This document shows positions 17,454-26,397 of a stretch of 37,093 nucleotides of DNA, piece after piece. A program made the translations under genes and the position numbers. The DNA is from an uncultured bacterium. GTDB lineage: Bacteria; Cyanobacteriota; Vampirovibrionia; Gastranaerophilales; Gastranaerophilaceae. The stretch is from assembly GCA_949291445.1 (NCBI GenBank), contig CASEVT010000047.1:1-37093 (forward strand). The letters run 5' to 3'. Under the pieces are notes generated by a model. It did no database searches. It had not been told where the DNA came from and was given only the letters and a program-made list of their open reading frames with translations. Each line of letters begins with the position of its first letter. The stretch's first letter is position 1.

Positions 17454-18110
17454 ATGTTTAAAAAGTATAAAAAACAACAGGTCGGTATACTATCATTTCT
17501 TGTTAAATATTTTTACAAGTTCGAAAGTTTTTTTTATAACGTAAAGAATATAAATTATCCGAAAGTAAAACCGGCAATATTTGCACTCTGGCACGCACAC
17601 CAATGTATGCTGTACGCAAATGAGGACAGAGAAAACCTCAACGTTATGATAAGTAACTCCAACGACGGAGATATAATAGCAGCAGCCACAGAGTTTATGG
17701 GAATAAAAACAATCAGAGGCTCTCATAACAGAAAAGGAGCGAGTGCCACTTTAGCAATGCTTGAAAAGCTTGAACAAGGTGAGAGTGCAGCTATTACGAT
17801 CGATGGACCAAGAGGACCCAAATATGTCGTAAAAGAAGGCGTAATCAATATTGCTAAAATATCGCAAGTCCCGATCGTCCCTATGGTATGGTATTCTCCG
17901 TCAAAATTATTATTGAAATTTAAAACGTGGGATGAATTTAATTTTCCGTTCTTAGGTCCGAAAATTATTGCCGTATACGGAGAGCCGATTTATGTACCGG
18001 AAGACTTAACAAAAGATGATGTTGAGTTCTACAGAAAAAAACTTGAAGATGAACTTCACAACCTATATAAATATGCGCAAGAAAATTATAATGATTTAAT
18101 AAAAAAATAA
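17454..18110 (+). CDS. DUF374 / lysophospholipid acyltransferase family protein
   Basis: 218 residues from the ATG at 17454; an in-frame TTG at 17418 would add 12 residues and neither has a clear ribosome site. Matches the DUF374 family of PlsC-like fold: LWHAHQCM (the HxxxxD-like first motif), SNDGDIIAAATEFMGIKTIRGS, and AAITIDGPRGPKYVVKEG, which is diagnostic. Family members occur with lipid A and Kdo genes and are thought to transfer acyl groups to a lipid at the cytosolic face of the inner membrane. No lipopolysaccharide gene is adjacent here, so the substrate is open. Confidence 0.85.
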   Translation: MFKKYKKQQVGILSFLVKYFYKFESFFYNVKNINYPKVKPAIFALWHAHQCMLYANEDRENLNVMISNSNDGDIIAAATEFMGIKTIRGSHNRKGASATLAMLEKLEQGESAAITIDGPRGPKYVVKEGVINIAKISQVPIVPMVWYSPSKLLLKFKTWDEFNFPFLGPKIIAVYGEPIYVPEDLTKDDVEFYRKKLEDELHNLYKYAQENYNDLIKK

Positions 18111-18135
18111 AAAGCGGACATTAAGTCCGCTTTTT
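18109..18135. terminator. Bidirectional terminator between acyltransferase and rubrerythrin genes
   Basis: GCGGAC (18114-18119) pairs with GTCCGC (18125-18130) over a 5-nt loop, flanked by A and T tracts, between two convergent genes. Confidence 0.92.
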
Positions 18136-18155
18136 ATTAGTAAGAAAACTATTAA

Positions 18156-18704
18156 CTAGTAATTAGCGTTTTGAATAAAGAAATAAGCTCTCGGATGTTT
18201 GCAAACAGGACAAATTTCAACAGAATTCGTACCTACATGGGAGAAACCGCAGTTTGCACATTCCCAGACAACAGTCTCATCTTTTTCAAATACCTTGCCT
18301 TCCTTGATATTGGCGAGCAATTTTTTATATCGTTCTTCGTGGTGTTTTTCGATAGAGCCAACTTTTTCAAAAAGAAAAGCAATATCATTAAACCCTTCCT
18401 CTTTAGCCTCTTTAGCGAATCTGGCATACATATCAGTCCATTCATAATTTTCACCGTCAGCAGCATCTGCAAGATTCGTCATAGTATCGGCTATACTGCC
18501 GCCATGTAAAAGCTTAAACCAAATTTTTGCGTGTTCTTTTTCGTTATTCGCAGTTTCTTCAAATATTTTAGATATTTGAACGTAACCGTCTTTTTTTGCC
18601 TGAGAAGCGTAATACGTATATTTATTACGTGCTTGAGACTCACCGGCAAAAGCTTCCATTAAATTCTTTTCAGTTTTAGTTCCTTTTAAATTTTTATTAT
18701 CCAT
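18156..18704 (-). CDS. rbr: Rubrerythrin
   Basis: Non-haem diiron peroxidase that detoxifies H2O2 in anaerobes, taking electrons from rubredoxin. 182 residues. The N-terminal four-helix domain has both EXXH-type iron motifs: [15 protein letters not shown] with [11 protein letters not shown], then [15 protein letters not shown]. The C-terminal rubredoxin-like domain has two Cys pairs (ECANCGF and [11 protein letters not shown]). AAAGGAG precedes the ATG. Last gene of the perR-rubredoxin-rbr operon, 33 nt after rubredoxin. Confidence 0.96.
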   Translation of the reverse strand: MDNKNLKGTKTEKNLMEAFAGESQARNKYTYYASQAKKDGYVQISKIFEETANNEKEHAKIWFKLLHGGSIADTMTNLADAADGENYEWTDMYARFAKEAKEEGFNDIAFLFEKVGSIEKHHEERYKKLLANIKEGKVFEKDETVVWECANCGFSHVGTNSVEICPVCKHPRAYFFIQNANY

Positions 18705-18737
18705 AATTTACTCCTTTGGGCACAAATTAACAATTTC

Positions 18738-18878
18738 TTATGCTTCTTCTTCAAATTGATCCTTACCAACACCGCATAAAGGGCAAGCATATTCTTCAGG
18801 CAATTCATCGAACGGCACATTACCGTTTTCAGCGGGATCATATACATAGCCGCAAACAGTGCAAACAAATTTTTTCAT
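18738..18878 (-). CDS. Rubredoxin, short form
   Basis: 46 residues (typical 52-54). Fe(Cys)4 centre: [12 protein letters not shown] and [13 protein letters not shown]. The loop between the knuckles is shortened (the usual GIPPGT segment is missing) and the usual Trp before the second CP is Tyr. The start at 18878 has AAGGAG at good spacing and lies 2 nt from the perR stop. It most likely feeds electrons to the rubrerythrin encoded next. Confidence 0.93.
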   Translation of the reverse strand: MKKFVCTVCGYVYDPAENGNVPFDELPEEYACPLCGVGKDQFEEEA

Positions 18879-18879
18879 T

Positions 18880-19332
18880 TTAACTCTCCTTATTTTTCTT
18901 ACATTTGTTGCAAACTCCACGAATTTGCAAATTCATATCTTTTATATCACCGAATTTTGAAGTATTTTTCGGAATAGAAAGCATCTCCCCCTCTTCAAGA
19001 AACACATCAAAAACCTCATTACATTTTACGCAAATAAAGTGATGATGTGGTGTCTTATCAGCATCAAATCGGGCTTTTGGCAACTGATTATCAACTCGGA
19101 ATATCAAACCAAGCTCCTCCAAAGAAGCCAATGTTCTATAAACAGTATCAAAAGATATACTGGGTATACGTTTTTTTACTGCTTGAAAAACAGTTTCTGC
19201 ATCAGGGTGCTCACACGACTTAACAACCTCTTCAAAGATAATAATTCTCTGCTCAGTCACCCGCATGCCGGTAGAATGGCATACTTTTTTCAGATCCTCA
19301 ATTCTTCTATCTATTGTTTCTTTAGTGTGCAT
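18880..19332 (-). CDS. perR: Fur-family peroxide-sensing repressor, PerR-type
   Basis: 150-residue metal-dependent repressor. N-terminal winged helix (about 12-85) includes [15 protein letters not shown] and [18 protein letters not shown]. The five regulatory-metal ligands of B. subtilis PerR (H37, D85, H91, H93, D104) appear at a constant +5 offset as H42, D90, H96, H98 and D109, and the four structural-zinc cysteines at C101, C104, C141 and C144. The Asp at 109 is the PerR-type residue (Fur usually has Glu). It would sense H2O2 by His oxidation and derepress its operon. Co-transcribed with rubredoxin and rubrerythrin. Confidence 0.93.
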   Translation of the reverse strand: MHTKETIDRRIEDLKKVCHSTGMRVTEQRIIIFEEVVKSCEHPDAETVFQAVKKRIPSISFDTVYRTLASLEELGLIFRVDNQLPKARFDADKTPHHHFICVKCNEVFDVFLEEGEMLSIPKNTSKFGDIKDMNLQIRGVCNKCKKNKES

Positions 19333-19345
19333 CAGATTTCCTTAA

Positions 19346-19396
19346 TAAGAATCATTCCTAATAATTTAAGTATATCAGATCGCACAAGATTTGCAA
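19346..19396 (-). promoter_or_regulatory. perR operon promoter with PerR/Fur box over the start site
   Basis: On the minus strand: TTGCAA (19391-19396), 16-nt spacer, TATACT (19369-19374). The 7-1-7 inverted repeat TAAGAAT-C-ATTCCTA (19346-19360) lies right at and after the expected start, the PerR/Fur box format, with 6 of 7 positions symmetric. This placement would let PerR block its own operon. Confidence 0.65.
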
Positions 19397-19414
19397 GTAG
19401 TAACTTATAAGAAC

Positions 19415-19585
19415 TTAACAAAGATTAGGAAAAGGAATAATATAGCCAGAAAGTAGCAGATGAAAAATAAATATTAAGTAGAATGAAAACAAAAACAAAA
19501 CAAATTAAGATTGAGAATGTAAATCCTCAACTCTTCTGATTGCTTGTACTTAGTGCTCACCCCTTCAAGGAAGGGGTTTTTTTTA
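19415..19585 (+). ncRNA. Candidate small RNA gene with own promoter and terminator
   Basis: TTAACA (19415-19420), a 17-nt spacer and TAATAT (19438-19443) predict a start near 19450. A strong terminator follows: CCCCTTC (19560-19566), AAG, GAAGGGG (19570-19576), then eight T. The T tract is only on the plus strand, and no gene upstream on that strand could use it because perR runs the other way. The transcript would be about 135 nt. It contains an 18-codon ORF (19483-19539, MKTKTKQIKIENVNPQLF) without a strong ribosome site, and a TTGAG/CTCAA stem (19511-19530). It matches no known RNA I can name. Confidence 0.5.
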
Positions 19586-21391
19586 TATATTATTTAGGAA
19601 TTTTTGAGCTTTAGCCTCCGCAAGATCAGCCTGTCTAAGCACGGCGTCGATCTGTGCGCTTCTTGAAGCTACAGGGTCATCAACGGTCTCCTGCCCTAAT
19701 ATAGGGCTTGGGATGTATGTTCTTTTGAGTTCGGAAGCCGGTATTGAAGAATTCAGAGATTGAGAGGGTATTGTGTTAGATGACAAAGTTTGAGAGCCTA
19801 TTGTTTGAGGCAATTTACCTTGATTTAAGCGCATTTGAGTAAGAAGATTACCCTCTTGATATTTTATTGCAGGATTATATGTTGGTTGAATTTGAGTTTG
19901 TGAATTTTTGAGCTGTTCTTCCAATTGGGACTTAACTGCAGCATCAGGCGCATTCGTTTCAGCAGACTGTTTTTCACTTGAGGTTTCATCCGGTTCTTTG
20001 TCCAGAATAGATTTTTGAGGACGACCGAAAATTTTGTGGCTAATCTTAACTGCAGTATCAGTAAACAAGGACATTACAGTTGTTGCAATAAACAAGAATC
20101 TGCCGACATATCCAAATCCAAGCTTGGCCGCATACGGAGCAAGTTTTAAGCTGTTTAATAATCCTGCCCCGAGTTTACCTGCAGCAGAACCGGATTTGCT
20201 GACATTGCTGAGCGGACGAACAGTTTCTTTAATTCTGCCCCAGCTCAATATGTTACCAATCCATTTAAACGGTTTTTGATATAATTTTACGTTTTTATTG
20301 GCTTCTTTTTTAATAGCATTAAGTTGAGATTTCAAAGCATCATAAGCAGCCTTGTCACCATCTATAGCAGCACCGTTTATACGTTCAATCAGGCTATGAT
20401 ATTTTTTGTAATCTTCGGGCTTCATACCAATAAATTTAAGACCTGCAGCAGCGTTAAAGACTCTTAGCTGCAATCCCATGGTTAGCATCATTGCCATAAA
20501 ACTTGCCATAGACTCGGCAAAAGTTTTGAACTTGTCACCCTTTGGCGCATCAATAGATTCTTTCAAAGATTGAGCAAGGAAAAATGCTTGCAACAAAACA
20601 GCTACCTTACCGGCAGCCATACCGTTTGACAGAGCTTCTAATGAACGGAAAGTTGCACCGGAAAGCTTTGCCCCGAGCGGACGCGACAAATCCTTATAAT
20701 TCTTCGTCAAATGAACCTTATTAATAAGCTCACCAAAAGTAGTACCCTTGGACAAAAATTTGGGCATCCACCATAATGACTTATTCATAATCTCATTTTT
20801 AACATGCGGATTCTTGTTGATAATATCAATCATCTCGTCTACATATTTATGAGAATCTTTTTTTGATTTTTCAATAATATCTTTGAATATTGAAGTACCG
20901 TGTTGTTTATCATAAAACTCCATATATTCGCGAATAGAATTAGAAATATGACCCAAAGTACCTGCAGCCTGACCTTGTACCATATTACCGCCGATACTTG
21001 GTTTAGTTTTCATGCTATTAAGAATTTCAGATTTCGAAATTATATTCGTATTAACCCAAGAACCGAGATTCTTTAAAAATCCGCCTACAGCACTTACAGA
21101 ATTTTTATTACCAACATCATTGCCCCATTTTTCAATCTTCCCAAACAGTGTCTTATCATAATCACCCTGAAGTTGTTTATTGAGCAAAGAAGTAGCCCAG
21201 AGCAGTGCAGCCCCAAACCCTGCAGTACCTGCAATCAATACAGCAGGATTATCCTGTGTTTTCTGTGCCTGTTTTAATAAAGTATTATCCTCCAGCTTTT
21301 GAGCACCGGAAGTAATGGCCTGTCCATTCGGGTAAGCTTGAAAATTAGGCTGTTGCGGTGTTATATATACAGGGTTAATATTTGATTGCAT
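19583..21391 (-). CDS. Lineage-specific membrane-associated protein, unknown function
   Basis: 602 residues, not recognised. No classical signal peptide: the N-terminus is polar (MQSNINPVYITPQQPNFQAY), then one hydrophobic stretch near 50-68 (AVLIAGTAGFGAALLWATSL). Around 245-320 is a hydrophobic, alanine- and methionine-rich block (e.g. AESMASFMAMMLTMGL), and a further likely membrane segment near 425-450 (YVGRFLFIATTVMSLF). The last 140 residues are Gln/Ser/Pro-rich and probably disordered. The overall plan, polar N-terminus then several membrane helices then a disordered tail, suggests an envelope or secreted protein. The stop sits in the T tract of the candidate small-RNA terminator. Confidence 0.65.
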   Translation of the reverse strand: MQSNINPVYITPQQPNFQAYPNGQAITSGAQKLEDNTLLKQAQKTQDNPAVLIAGTAGFGAALLWATSLLNKQLQGDYDKTLFGKIEKWGNDVGNKNSVSAVGGFLKNLGSWVNTNIISKSEILNSMKTKPSIGGNMVQGQAAGTLGHISNSIREYMEFYDKQHGTSIFKDIIEKSKKDSHKYVDEMIDIINKNPHVKNEIMNKSLWWMPKFLSKGTTFGELINKVHLTKNYKDLSRPLGAKLSGATFRSLEALSNGMAAGKVAVLLQAFFLAQSLKESIDAPKGDKFKTFAESMASFMAMMLTMGLQLRVFNAAAGLKFIGMKPEDYKKYHSLIERINGAAIDGDKAAYDALKSQLNAIKKEANKNVKLYQKPFKWIGNILSWGRIKETVRPLSNVSKSGSAAGKLGAGLLNSLKLAPYAAKLGFGYVGRFLFIATTVMSLFTDTAVKISHKIFGRPQKSILDKEPDETSSEKQSAETNAPDAAVKSQLEEQLKNSQTQIQPTYNPAIKYQEGNLLTQMRLNQGKLPQTIGSQTLSSNTIPSQSLNSSIPASELKRTYIPSPILGQETVDDPVASRSAQIDAVLRQADLAEAKAQKFLNNI

Positions 21392-21552
21392 TTTATACCT
21401 ACGCTAACATCACTTACATAAATAAAAACAAACAAACCGGCTAATTTGACCATTTGTTAATAATTATTAAGTAAGATGATTGTAATAATTGATTAAATTG
21501 TTCACAAAATAAAACAATATAAATTGCAAACAGAACAATTACTCTAAGAGAG

Positions 21553-21585
21553 AAAAAAGGCACCCGAACAGGACGCCTTTTTTAA
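21553..21585 (-). terminator. Terminator of rplI
   Basis: On the minus strand AAAAAAGGCGTCC, a TGTTC loop and GGGTGCCTTTTTT form a stem with two G-U wobbles and a U tract, about 25 nt after the rplI stop. Confidence 0.85.
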
Positions 21586-21609
21586 TAATATTAAATACAA
21601 TCAAAAAGC

Positions 21610-22110
21610 TTACTCAGCAGAATTTTCTTCAACTTCTTCAACGATCTCGTCTTTAATTATTTCAGAAGCGCTAACCTTAACAGAAAGCTCAGTTTTAACT
21701 TTTGATGTAAGTTTAATAAGCATTTTATATTCACCAATATGGTTGATAGCTCTATCAAGAGAGATATTTTTTCTGTCAACTTCAGCACCGAGTTTTGCAT
21801 TCAATTCTTCGGCGAGTTTCTTAGTAGTGATTGTACCGAACAGCTTGCCGCTTTCACCTGCTTTAGCAGTCAATTCAATCTGTCCTAACTCTTCAATTTT
21901 CTTAGCCAGTTCTAATGCTTCATTATGAAGTTTTTCTTGTTTAATTTTAATTCTTTGAAGATTTTGCTCTCTATTCTTGATAGCACCCTTAGTAGCTACT
22001 TCAGCATAATTTTGAGGAATCAAAAAATTTCTTGCATAACCATCTTTTACATTGACCATATCGCCTTGTTCACCAAGGTTTTGAACATCTTTTCTTAAAA
22101 TTACCTGCAT
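21610..22110 (-). CDS. rplI: 50S ribosomal protein L9
   Basis: L9 binds 23S rRNA near the L1 stalk and helps maintain reading frame. N-terminal domain signature: MQVILRKDVQNLGEQGDMVN with VKDGYARNFLIPQNYA, then the long connecting helix (about 40-75) and the C-terminal domain (GKLFGTITTKKLAEELN). 166 residues against the usual 148; the excess is an acidic tail (EIVEEVEENSAE). AAGGAG precedes the ATG. It is alone, not with rpsF, ssb and rpsR, and has its own terminator. Confidence 0.96.
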   Translation of the reverse strand: MQVILRKDVQNLGEQGDMVNVKDGYARNFLIPQNYAEVATKGAIKNREQNLQRIKIKQEKLHNEALELAKKIEELGQIELTAKAGESGKLFGTITTKKLAEELNAKLGAEVDRKNISLDRAINHIGEYKMLIKLTSKVKTELSVKVSASEIIKDEIVEEVEENSAE

Positions 22111-22224
22111 TATATTTCTCCTTAATTAGATATTAATTACACATTTTTACAAAGTTACAAATTAAGAATAATAAAAACATACTCAAAAGTCACCTGTTTT
22201 TCAATATTTGTGTATAATTTTGTA

Positions 22225-24018
22225 ATGAAAGATAAACAAACTGAACAAAGAAAAGTTGAATTACTTGCACCGGCAAAGGATAAGGCATGCGCATACGCGG
22301 CGATAAACGCAGGTGCAGACGCTGTTTACATTGGTGCATCACAGTTCGGTGCTAGAAAAAAAGCCGGAAATACGCTTGATGACCTTGCAGAAATTATAGA
22401 ATACGCACACAAATTCAATGTAAAAATATACATTACAGTAAACACAATACTTTATGACAACGAACTAAAAAGCGTTGAAAAGCTTATACACGACTTATAC
22501 AATATTCAGGCAGATGCAATAATAATACAGGATATGGGGATACTAAAAATGAATTTGCCCCCGATACCCATTCATGCCAGCACTCAATGCAATAATAATG
22601 AAATCGAAAAAATCAAATTTTTAGAAAGCTGCAATATAGAAAGAGTAGTTCTTCCCCGAGAATTTTCGATAAAAGAGATTGAGCAAGTAAGAAGAGCAAC
22701 AAACGCGGAAATAGAAGTTTTTGTCCACGGCGCATTATGCGTATGTTATAGCGGACAATGCTACCTGAGCGCATCAATTGGCGAAAGAAGTGCAAACAGA
22801 GGCGAATGCGCACAACCTTGCAGAAAAAAATACAGTCTTATAAATGAAAACGGAGAAAAATTAGCAACTTCCAAATATTTGCTTTCAATGAAAGATTTTT
22901 CGCTCGCAAACAAACTAAAAGAACTAATAGAAGCAGGTGCGGATTCATTGAAAATTGAAGGCAGGCTCAAGGATGAAGACTATGTCAAAAATGTAGTATC
23001 GTACTACAGAAAAATGCTTGACGATATAGACATAAATCTTCGCACCTCAGACGGAATACTGGTAAATAACTTTGAGCCGGATGTAAATAAAACATTTAAC
23101 AGAGGATATACTGAATTTAATATAGACGGAAAATGCAGCTCTTTAACAGAAATGAAAACTCCAAAATTCCTCGGCGAAAAAATCGGCAAAGTGCTGAAAA
23201 TCAAAGGAAATAAATTTGTAATATCAAAAGGAGAAAACCTTGCAGTCTCAGACGGTATTGTCTTTTTTGATAAAAATAAAGAATTAAGAGGCACAACGGT
23301 TACCCAAGTTAATAATAATGAAATATCCGCGCTCAACACGTCAGGATTGATAACCGGCACGATTATCTATAGAAACAGAGATTCAGAATTTATTAAAAGG
23401 CTGAACCAAACAAAATTTGAACGAAAAATACCGCTGGAAATAAAAGTATCAAATAATAATGACAGTCTGAATATTTTGCTTAATAATGAATTTTTAAAAA
23501 GCTTTCCAAATGAGTTTGAACAAGCTAAAAATAAGAAAAAAGCAAGAGAGAATCTCATCGCTCAATTTAAAAAAAGTGCGGAATTTCTGGTAGACAGAAT
23601 CGAATTAGACAAAAATTTCGACCTATTTATTCCGATATCAAACCTAAATGAAATACGAAGAGATTTTCTTGAATCATACAGACAATATAAAAAAAACAAC
23701 TACCAAAGAAAACTCAGAACAGTTGCGTACACCCCGCAAAAATATCCCAAAAAAGAACTTGATTACACCTACAACATTTCTAATAAAATGGCAAAAGAAT
23801 TTTATGAGTCTTGCGGAGCAAAAGTTATTCAGCAAGCATTTGAAAAAGGCGGAGCCGGAAAATGTCTGATGCAAAGCAAGCACTGCATCAGAAGAGAATT
23901 AGGAATTTGTTTAAAAAATACAAAGCCTGAAAAGCTGTTTCTGGTTGACGAACAGAACAAAAAATATCCACTGGAGTTTGATTGTAAAAATTGCATAATG
24001 AAAATTAATCGGGAGTAA
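22225..24018 (+). CDS. U32-family protein (RlhA/TrhP-like)
   Basis: 597 residues from ATG 22225. U32 'peptidase' family; experimentally studied members (RlhA, TrhP) are iron-sulfur proteins acting in 23S rRNA or tRNA hydroxylation. Core: VELLAPAKDKACAYAAINAG and AVYIGASQFGAR at the N-terminus, IEVFVHGALCVCYSGQCYLS, RGECAQPCRKKY with the conserved cysteines (about 160-205), then SLKIEGRLKDEDYV. The C-terminal third is the extra domain of the long RlhA/YhbU-like forms, ending with CIRRELGIC and FDCKNCIMKI. A perfect TATAAT (22213-22218) ends 6 nt before the ATG and no ribosome site is visible, so the mRNA is probably leaderless. Followed 1 nt later by the next gene. Confidence 0.9.
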   Translation: MKDKQTEQRKVELLAPAKDKACAYAAINAGADAVYIGASQFGARKKAGNTLDDLAEIIEYAHKFNVKIYITVNTILYDNELKSVEKLIHDLYNIQADAIIIQDMGILKMNLPPIPIHASTQCNNNEIEKIKFLESCNIERVVLPREFSIKEIEQVRRATNAEIEVFVHGALCVCYSGQCYLSASIGERSANRGECAQPCRKKYSLINENGEKLATSKYLLSMKDFSLANKLKELIEAGADSLKIEGRLKDEDYVKNVVSYYRKMLDDIDINLRTSDGILVNNFEPDVNKTFNRGYTEFNIDGKCSSLTEMKTPKFLGEKIGKVLKIKGNKFVISKGENLAVSDGIVFFDKNKELRGTTVTQVNNNEISALNTSGLITGTIIYRNRDSEFIKRLNQTKFERKIPLEIKVSNNNDSLNILLNNEFLKSFPNEFEQAKNKKKARENLIAQFKKSAEFLVDRIELDKNFDLFIPISNLNEIRRDFLESYRQYKKNNYQRKLRTVAYTPQKYPKKELDYTYNISNKMAKEFYESCGAKVIQQAFEKGGAGKCLMQSKHCIRRELGICLKNTKPEKLFLVDEQNKKYPLEFDCKNCIMKINRE

Positions 24019-24019
24019 T

Positions 24020-24616
24020 ATGAAAAAAATAAATATTAAAAGCTACAAAATGCAGATTATACTTCCGGCTGTTGTATACGGCATAATACTCATATTCTTG
24101 TTGTTGTCGGGAGAATACTTTATGAGTGAAATACTATTTTTCACCGTTGTAATTACACATGCTACAGTGTTATTTTTTCAATATAAATATCAAAAAGATT
24201 ATGCAGACTATTTCTTGTACAATGAAACAGAATTTGGATTTGAACGGAACAAACAAATTTTAACCTTTGAATACAATAACGTAAAAGAAATAAGTTTCTA
24301 CTGCACAACCGTGCCGGGGTGCTGGGCACTGAGACGCGGGGAACTATACTTTGATATAACAATTTTACAAGAAGATAATACCTCTGTAGTCATAAAGATT
24401 ACAGACAGAAAGCTTTATTGGATTTTACCCGTATTATTAGAAAGAAAAATTCCCTTTTATTCAACACAAAAAGACGTCAACAATTACCTGTTGAATCTGC
24501 TGAAAAATACACCAGAAAGCAGAGAAAAAACACAGACAATTATTATAACAATTTTTGTTATTTATATATTTCTGCTAACATTGCTTTTCTATTTAAAAGG
24601 AATGCAGTATTTTTAA
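24020..24616 (+). CDS. Membrane protein, unknown, possible bacterial PH-like domain
   Basis: 198 residues, not recognised. Two N-terminal hydrophobic helices (about 11-30 IILPAVVYGIILIFLLL and 36-53) and one C-terminal helix (about 172-192 TIIITIFVIYIFLLTLLFY). The 55-165 soluble part alternates short beta strands (FLYNETEFGFERNKQILTF, YFDITILQEDNTSVVIKIT), the pattern of YdbT-type bacterial PH domains. This is a shape argument only. Starts 1 nt after the U32 gene, so co-translated, and ends at a terminator. Confidence 0.65.
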   Translation: MKKINIKSYKMQIILPAVVYGIILIFLLLSGEYFMSEILFFTVVITHATVLFFQYKYQKDYADYFLYNETEFGFERNKQILTFEYNNVKEISFYCTTVPGCWALRRGELYFDITILQEDNTSVVIKITDRKLYWILPVLLERKIPFYSTQKDVNNYLLNLLKNTPESREKTQTIIITIFVIYIFLLTLLFYLKGMQYF

Positions 24617-24650
24617 AGAAAAAGCCGGAATATAAACTCCGGCTTTTTCT
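24617..24650. terminator. Bidirectional terminator between the membrane-protein gene and nusA
   Basis: AAAAAGCCGGA and TCCGGCTTTTT form an 11-bp stem around an 8-nt loop, flanked by A and T tracts, between two convergent genes. Confidence 0.92.
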
Positions 24651-24656
24651 ATTTTA

Positions 24657-25895
24657 TTATTCGTTTTCAGAATTTTCATCCGTTTCAGATTCAGGTATTT
24701 CATTGATAACATCTTCTTCATCAATACCATACTCTTCTTCAATGATATTATCTTCATCCTGCTCGGCAGAAGGAAGTTCCTCATAAGAGTCTTCTTCTTC
24801 AACAACAGGTTCTTCATAGCTGCGGGAAGCCTCAGCCTGTTCAGCCTGAGAAGCACTCTTTATATCTATTTTCCATCCGGTAAGTTTATGAGCAAGTCTG
24901 ACATTTTGCCCTTCTCTGCCTATTGCAAGGCTTAGCTGGTCGTCAGGAACAACAACAAGAGCCTCTTTAGAGGTTTCATCATCAGCTAGAATATCTACAG
25001 AAATAATTCTTGCAGGAGATAGAGCATTTACAATGTACTCAACCGGATCTTCAGACCATCTAACAATATCAATTTTTTCATTTTTCAATTCACCGACAAT
25101 AGTCTGAATTCTGCTTCCTCTTGGCCCGATACAAGCACCTACCGAATCAATTTCAGGGTCATTACTGTGAACTGCAAGCTTTGTTCTGTAACCGGCTTCT
25201 CTGGCAATCGATTTTATTTCGACAATTCCGTCTTCAATTTCAGGAACCTCGAGCTCAAACAACTCTCTGACAATTTCCGCATGCGCATGTGAAACTATTA
25301 CCTGAGGAAGTCTGTTAGTTTCTTTTACATTCAAAACAAAAACTCTTATTCTGTTACCGGGTTTGTAATACTCACCGGGAATCTGCTCTTTATAAGGAAG
25401 AATTGCATCGGTTTTTCCAATATTAACAAACACGTTTCTGTTCTCTACACGTTGTATAATACCGGTAGTAAGAGTACCTTTTTTATCCATAAATTCATCG
25501 AGAACAAGTTTTCTTTCAGCCTCTCTGATTCTTTGAGTAATAACCTGCTTAGCAGATTGAGCAGCAATTCTACCAAAATTTTCCGGAGTAACTTCAATCT
25601 TTACTTCATCTTCTAATTCAACTTCATCATCAATTTCCTTTGCATCTTCGAGAGAGATTTCAGTATTTTCATCCTCAACTTTTTCAACAACAAGTTTTGT
25701 TCTGAATACACCAATCTCACCGGTAGTTTCATCAAGGATAGCTTCAACATTAGGAGCATCTTTAACTCTAATATGTTTTTTATAAGCAGCAACTAATGCG
25801 TCACACAATGACGCAATAATAACTTCTTTTGAAATTCCTTTTTCTCTTTCCAACTGTTCAGTAGCTTCAAAAAGAGCTGTTCCGATTTTAATCAT
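24657..25895 (-). CDS. nusA: Transcription termination/antitermination factor NusA
   Basis: Cytosolic RNA-polymerase-binding factor. 412 residues: N-terminal domain (1-about 125), S1 domain (GTLTTGIIQRVENRNVFVNI, about 135-205), KH1 (HSNDPEIDSVGACIGPRGSR) and KH2 (DDQLSLAIGREGQNVRLAHK). The tail (about 350-412) is a long Glu/Asp-rich stretch without the acidic repeats seen in E. coli. A 10-nt gap separates it from rimP upstream, the conserved rimP-nusA order. infB does not follow; the transcript meets a terminator instead. Confidence 0.96.
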   Translation of the reverse strand: MIKIGTALFEATEQLEREKGISKEVIIASLCDALVAAYKKHIRVKDAPNVEAILDETTGEIGVFRTKLVVEKVEDENTEISLEDAKEIDDEVELEDEVKIEVTPENFGRIAAQSAKQVITQRIREAERKLVLDEFMDKKGTLTTGIIQRVENRNVFVNIGKTDAILPYKEQIPGEYYKPGNRIRVFVLNVKETNRLPQVIVSHAHAEIVRELFELEVPEIEDGIVEIKSIAREAGYRTKLAVHSNDPEIDSVGACIGPRGSRIQTIVGELKNEKIDIVRWSEDPVEYIVNALSPARIISVDILADDETSKEALVVVPDDQLSLAIGREGQNVRLAHKLTGWKIDIKSASQAEQAEASRSYEEPVVEEEDSYEELPSAEQDEDNIIEEEYGIDEEDVINEIPESETDENSENE

Positions 25896-25905
25896 CTTTA
25901 TCTCC

Positions 25906-26397
25906 TTATTCTATTTCTAATTGTGCACGCACGATGTTCTCTTTGGGTATAGTAAACACTGACTCATCATCAATTTTTAAAACAGTAAGCCCTTGCGATT
26001 CGCTAAAATCAAGAATCTTACAAACAAATTGTTTTATTTCAGTACCATCCAAAGGTTTTTTAAGTTTCAAATTTATAGTCTTACCATTGAATATGGTGTA
26101 CTCTTTATCTGATTTAATTTTTCTATCTAACCCCGGAGAACTGACCTCCAGATAATATTTAACCGGAATCAATTCATCCAAAAAATCACTCAAACTTCTT
26201 GAAACATGTTCACAATCATCCAGCGTTACGCCGTGATCGTATGAATACAAGAAAATTCGTAAAAACCACTTGCCAGATTCTTTTGAAAAATCAATCTCTA
26301 TAGGAATCAAATTGTACCGCATAGCAGTATTTTCTATTAGTGGCGTTACTTTCTCGATAATCTCAAATTTGTTTATATGCTTATGTTCCATATACAT
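25906..26397 (-). CDS. rimP: Ribosome maturation factor RimP
   Basis: Needed for 30S assembly. 163 residues; family about 150. Central features are PIEIDFSKESGKWFLRIFLY, the DDCEHVSRSLSDFLDE helix, and YYLEVSSPGLDRKIKSDKEY, the RimP hallmark. The start at 26397 is chosen because TGC-TATATT, an extended -10 box (26405-26413 read on the minus strand), ends 7 nt upstream and no ribosome site is seen, which favours a leaderless mRNA; a second ATG lies two codons in. First gene of rimP-nusA. Confidence 0.94.
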   Translation of the reverse strand: MYMEHKHINKFEIIEKVTPLIENTAMRYNLIPIEIDFSKESGKWFLRIFLYSYDHGVTLDDCEHVSRSLSDFLDELIPVKYYLEVSSPGLDRKIKSDKEYTIFNGKTINLKLKKPLDGTEIKQFVCKILDFSESQGLTVLKIDDESVFTIPKENIVRAQLEIE

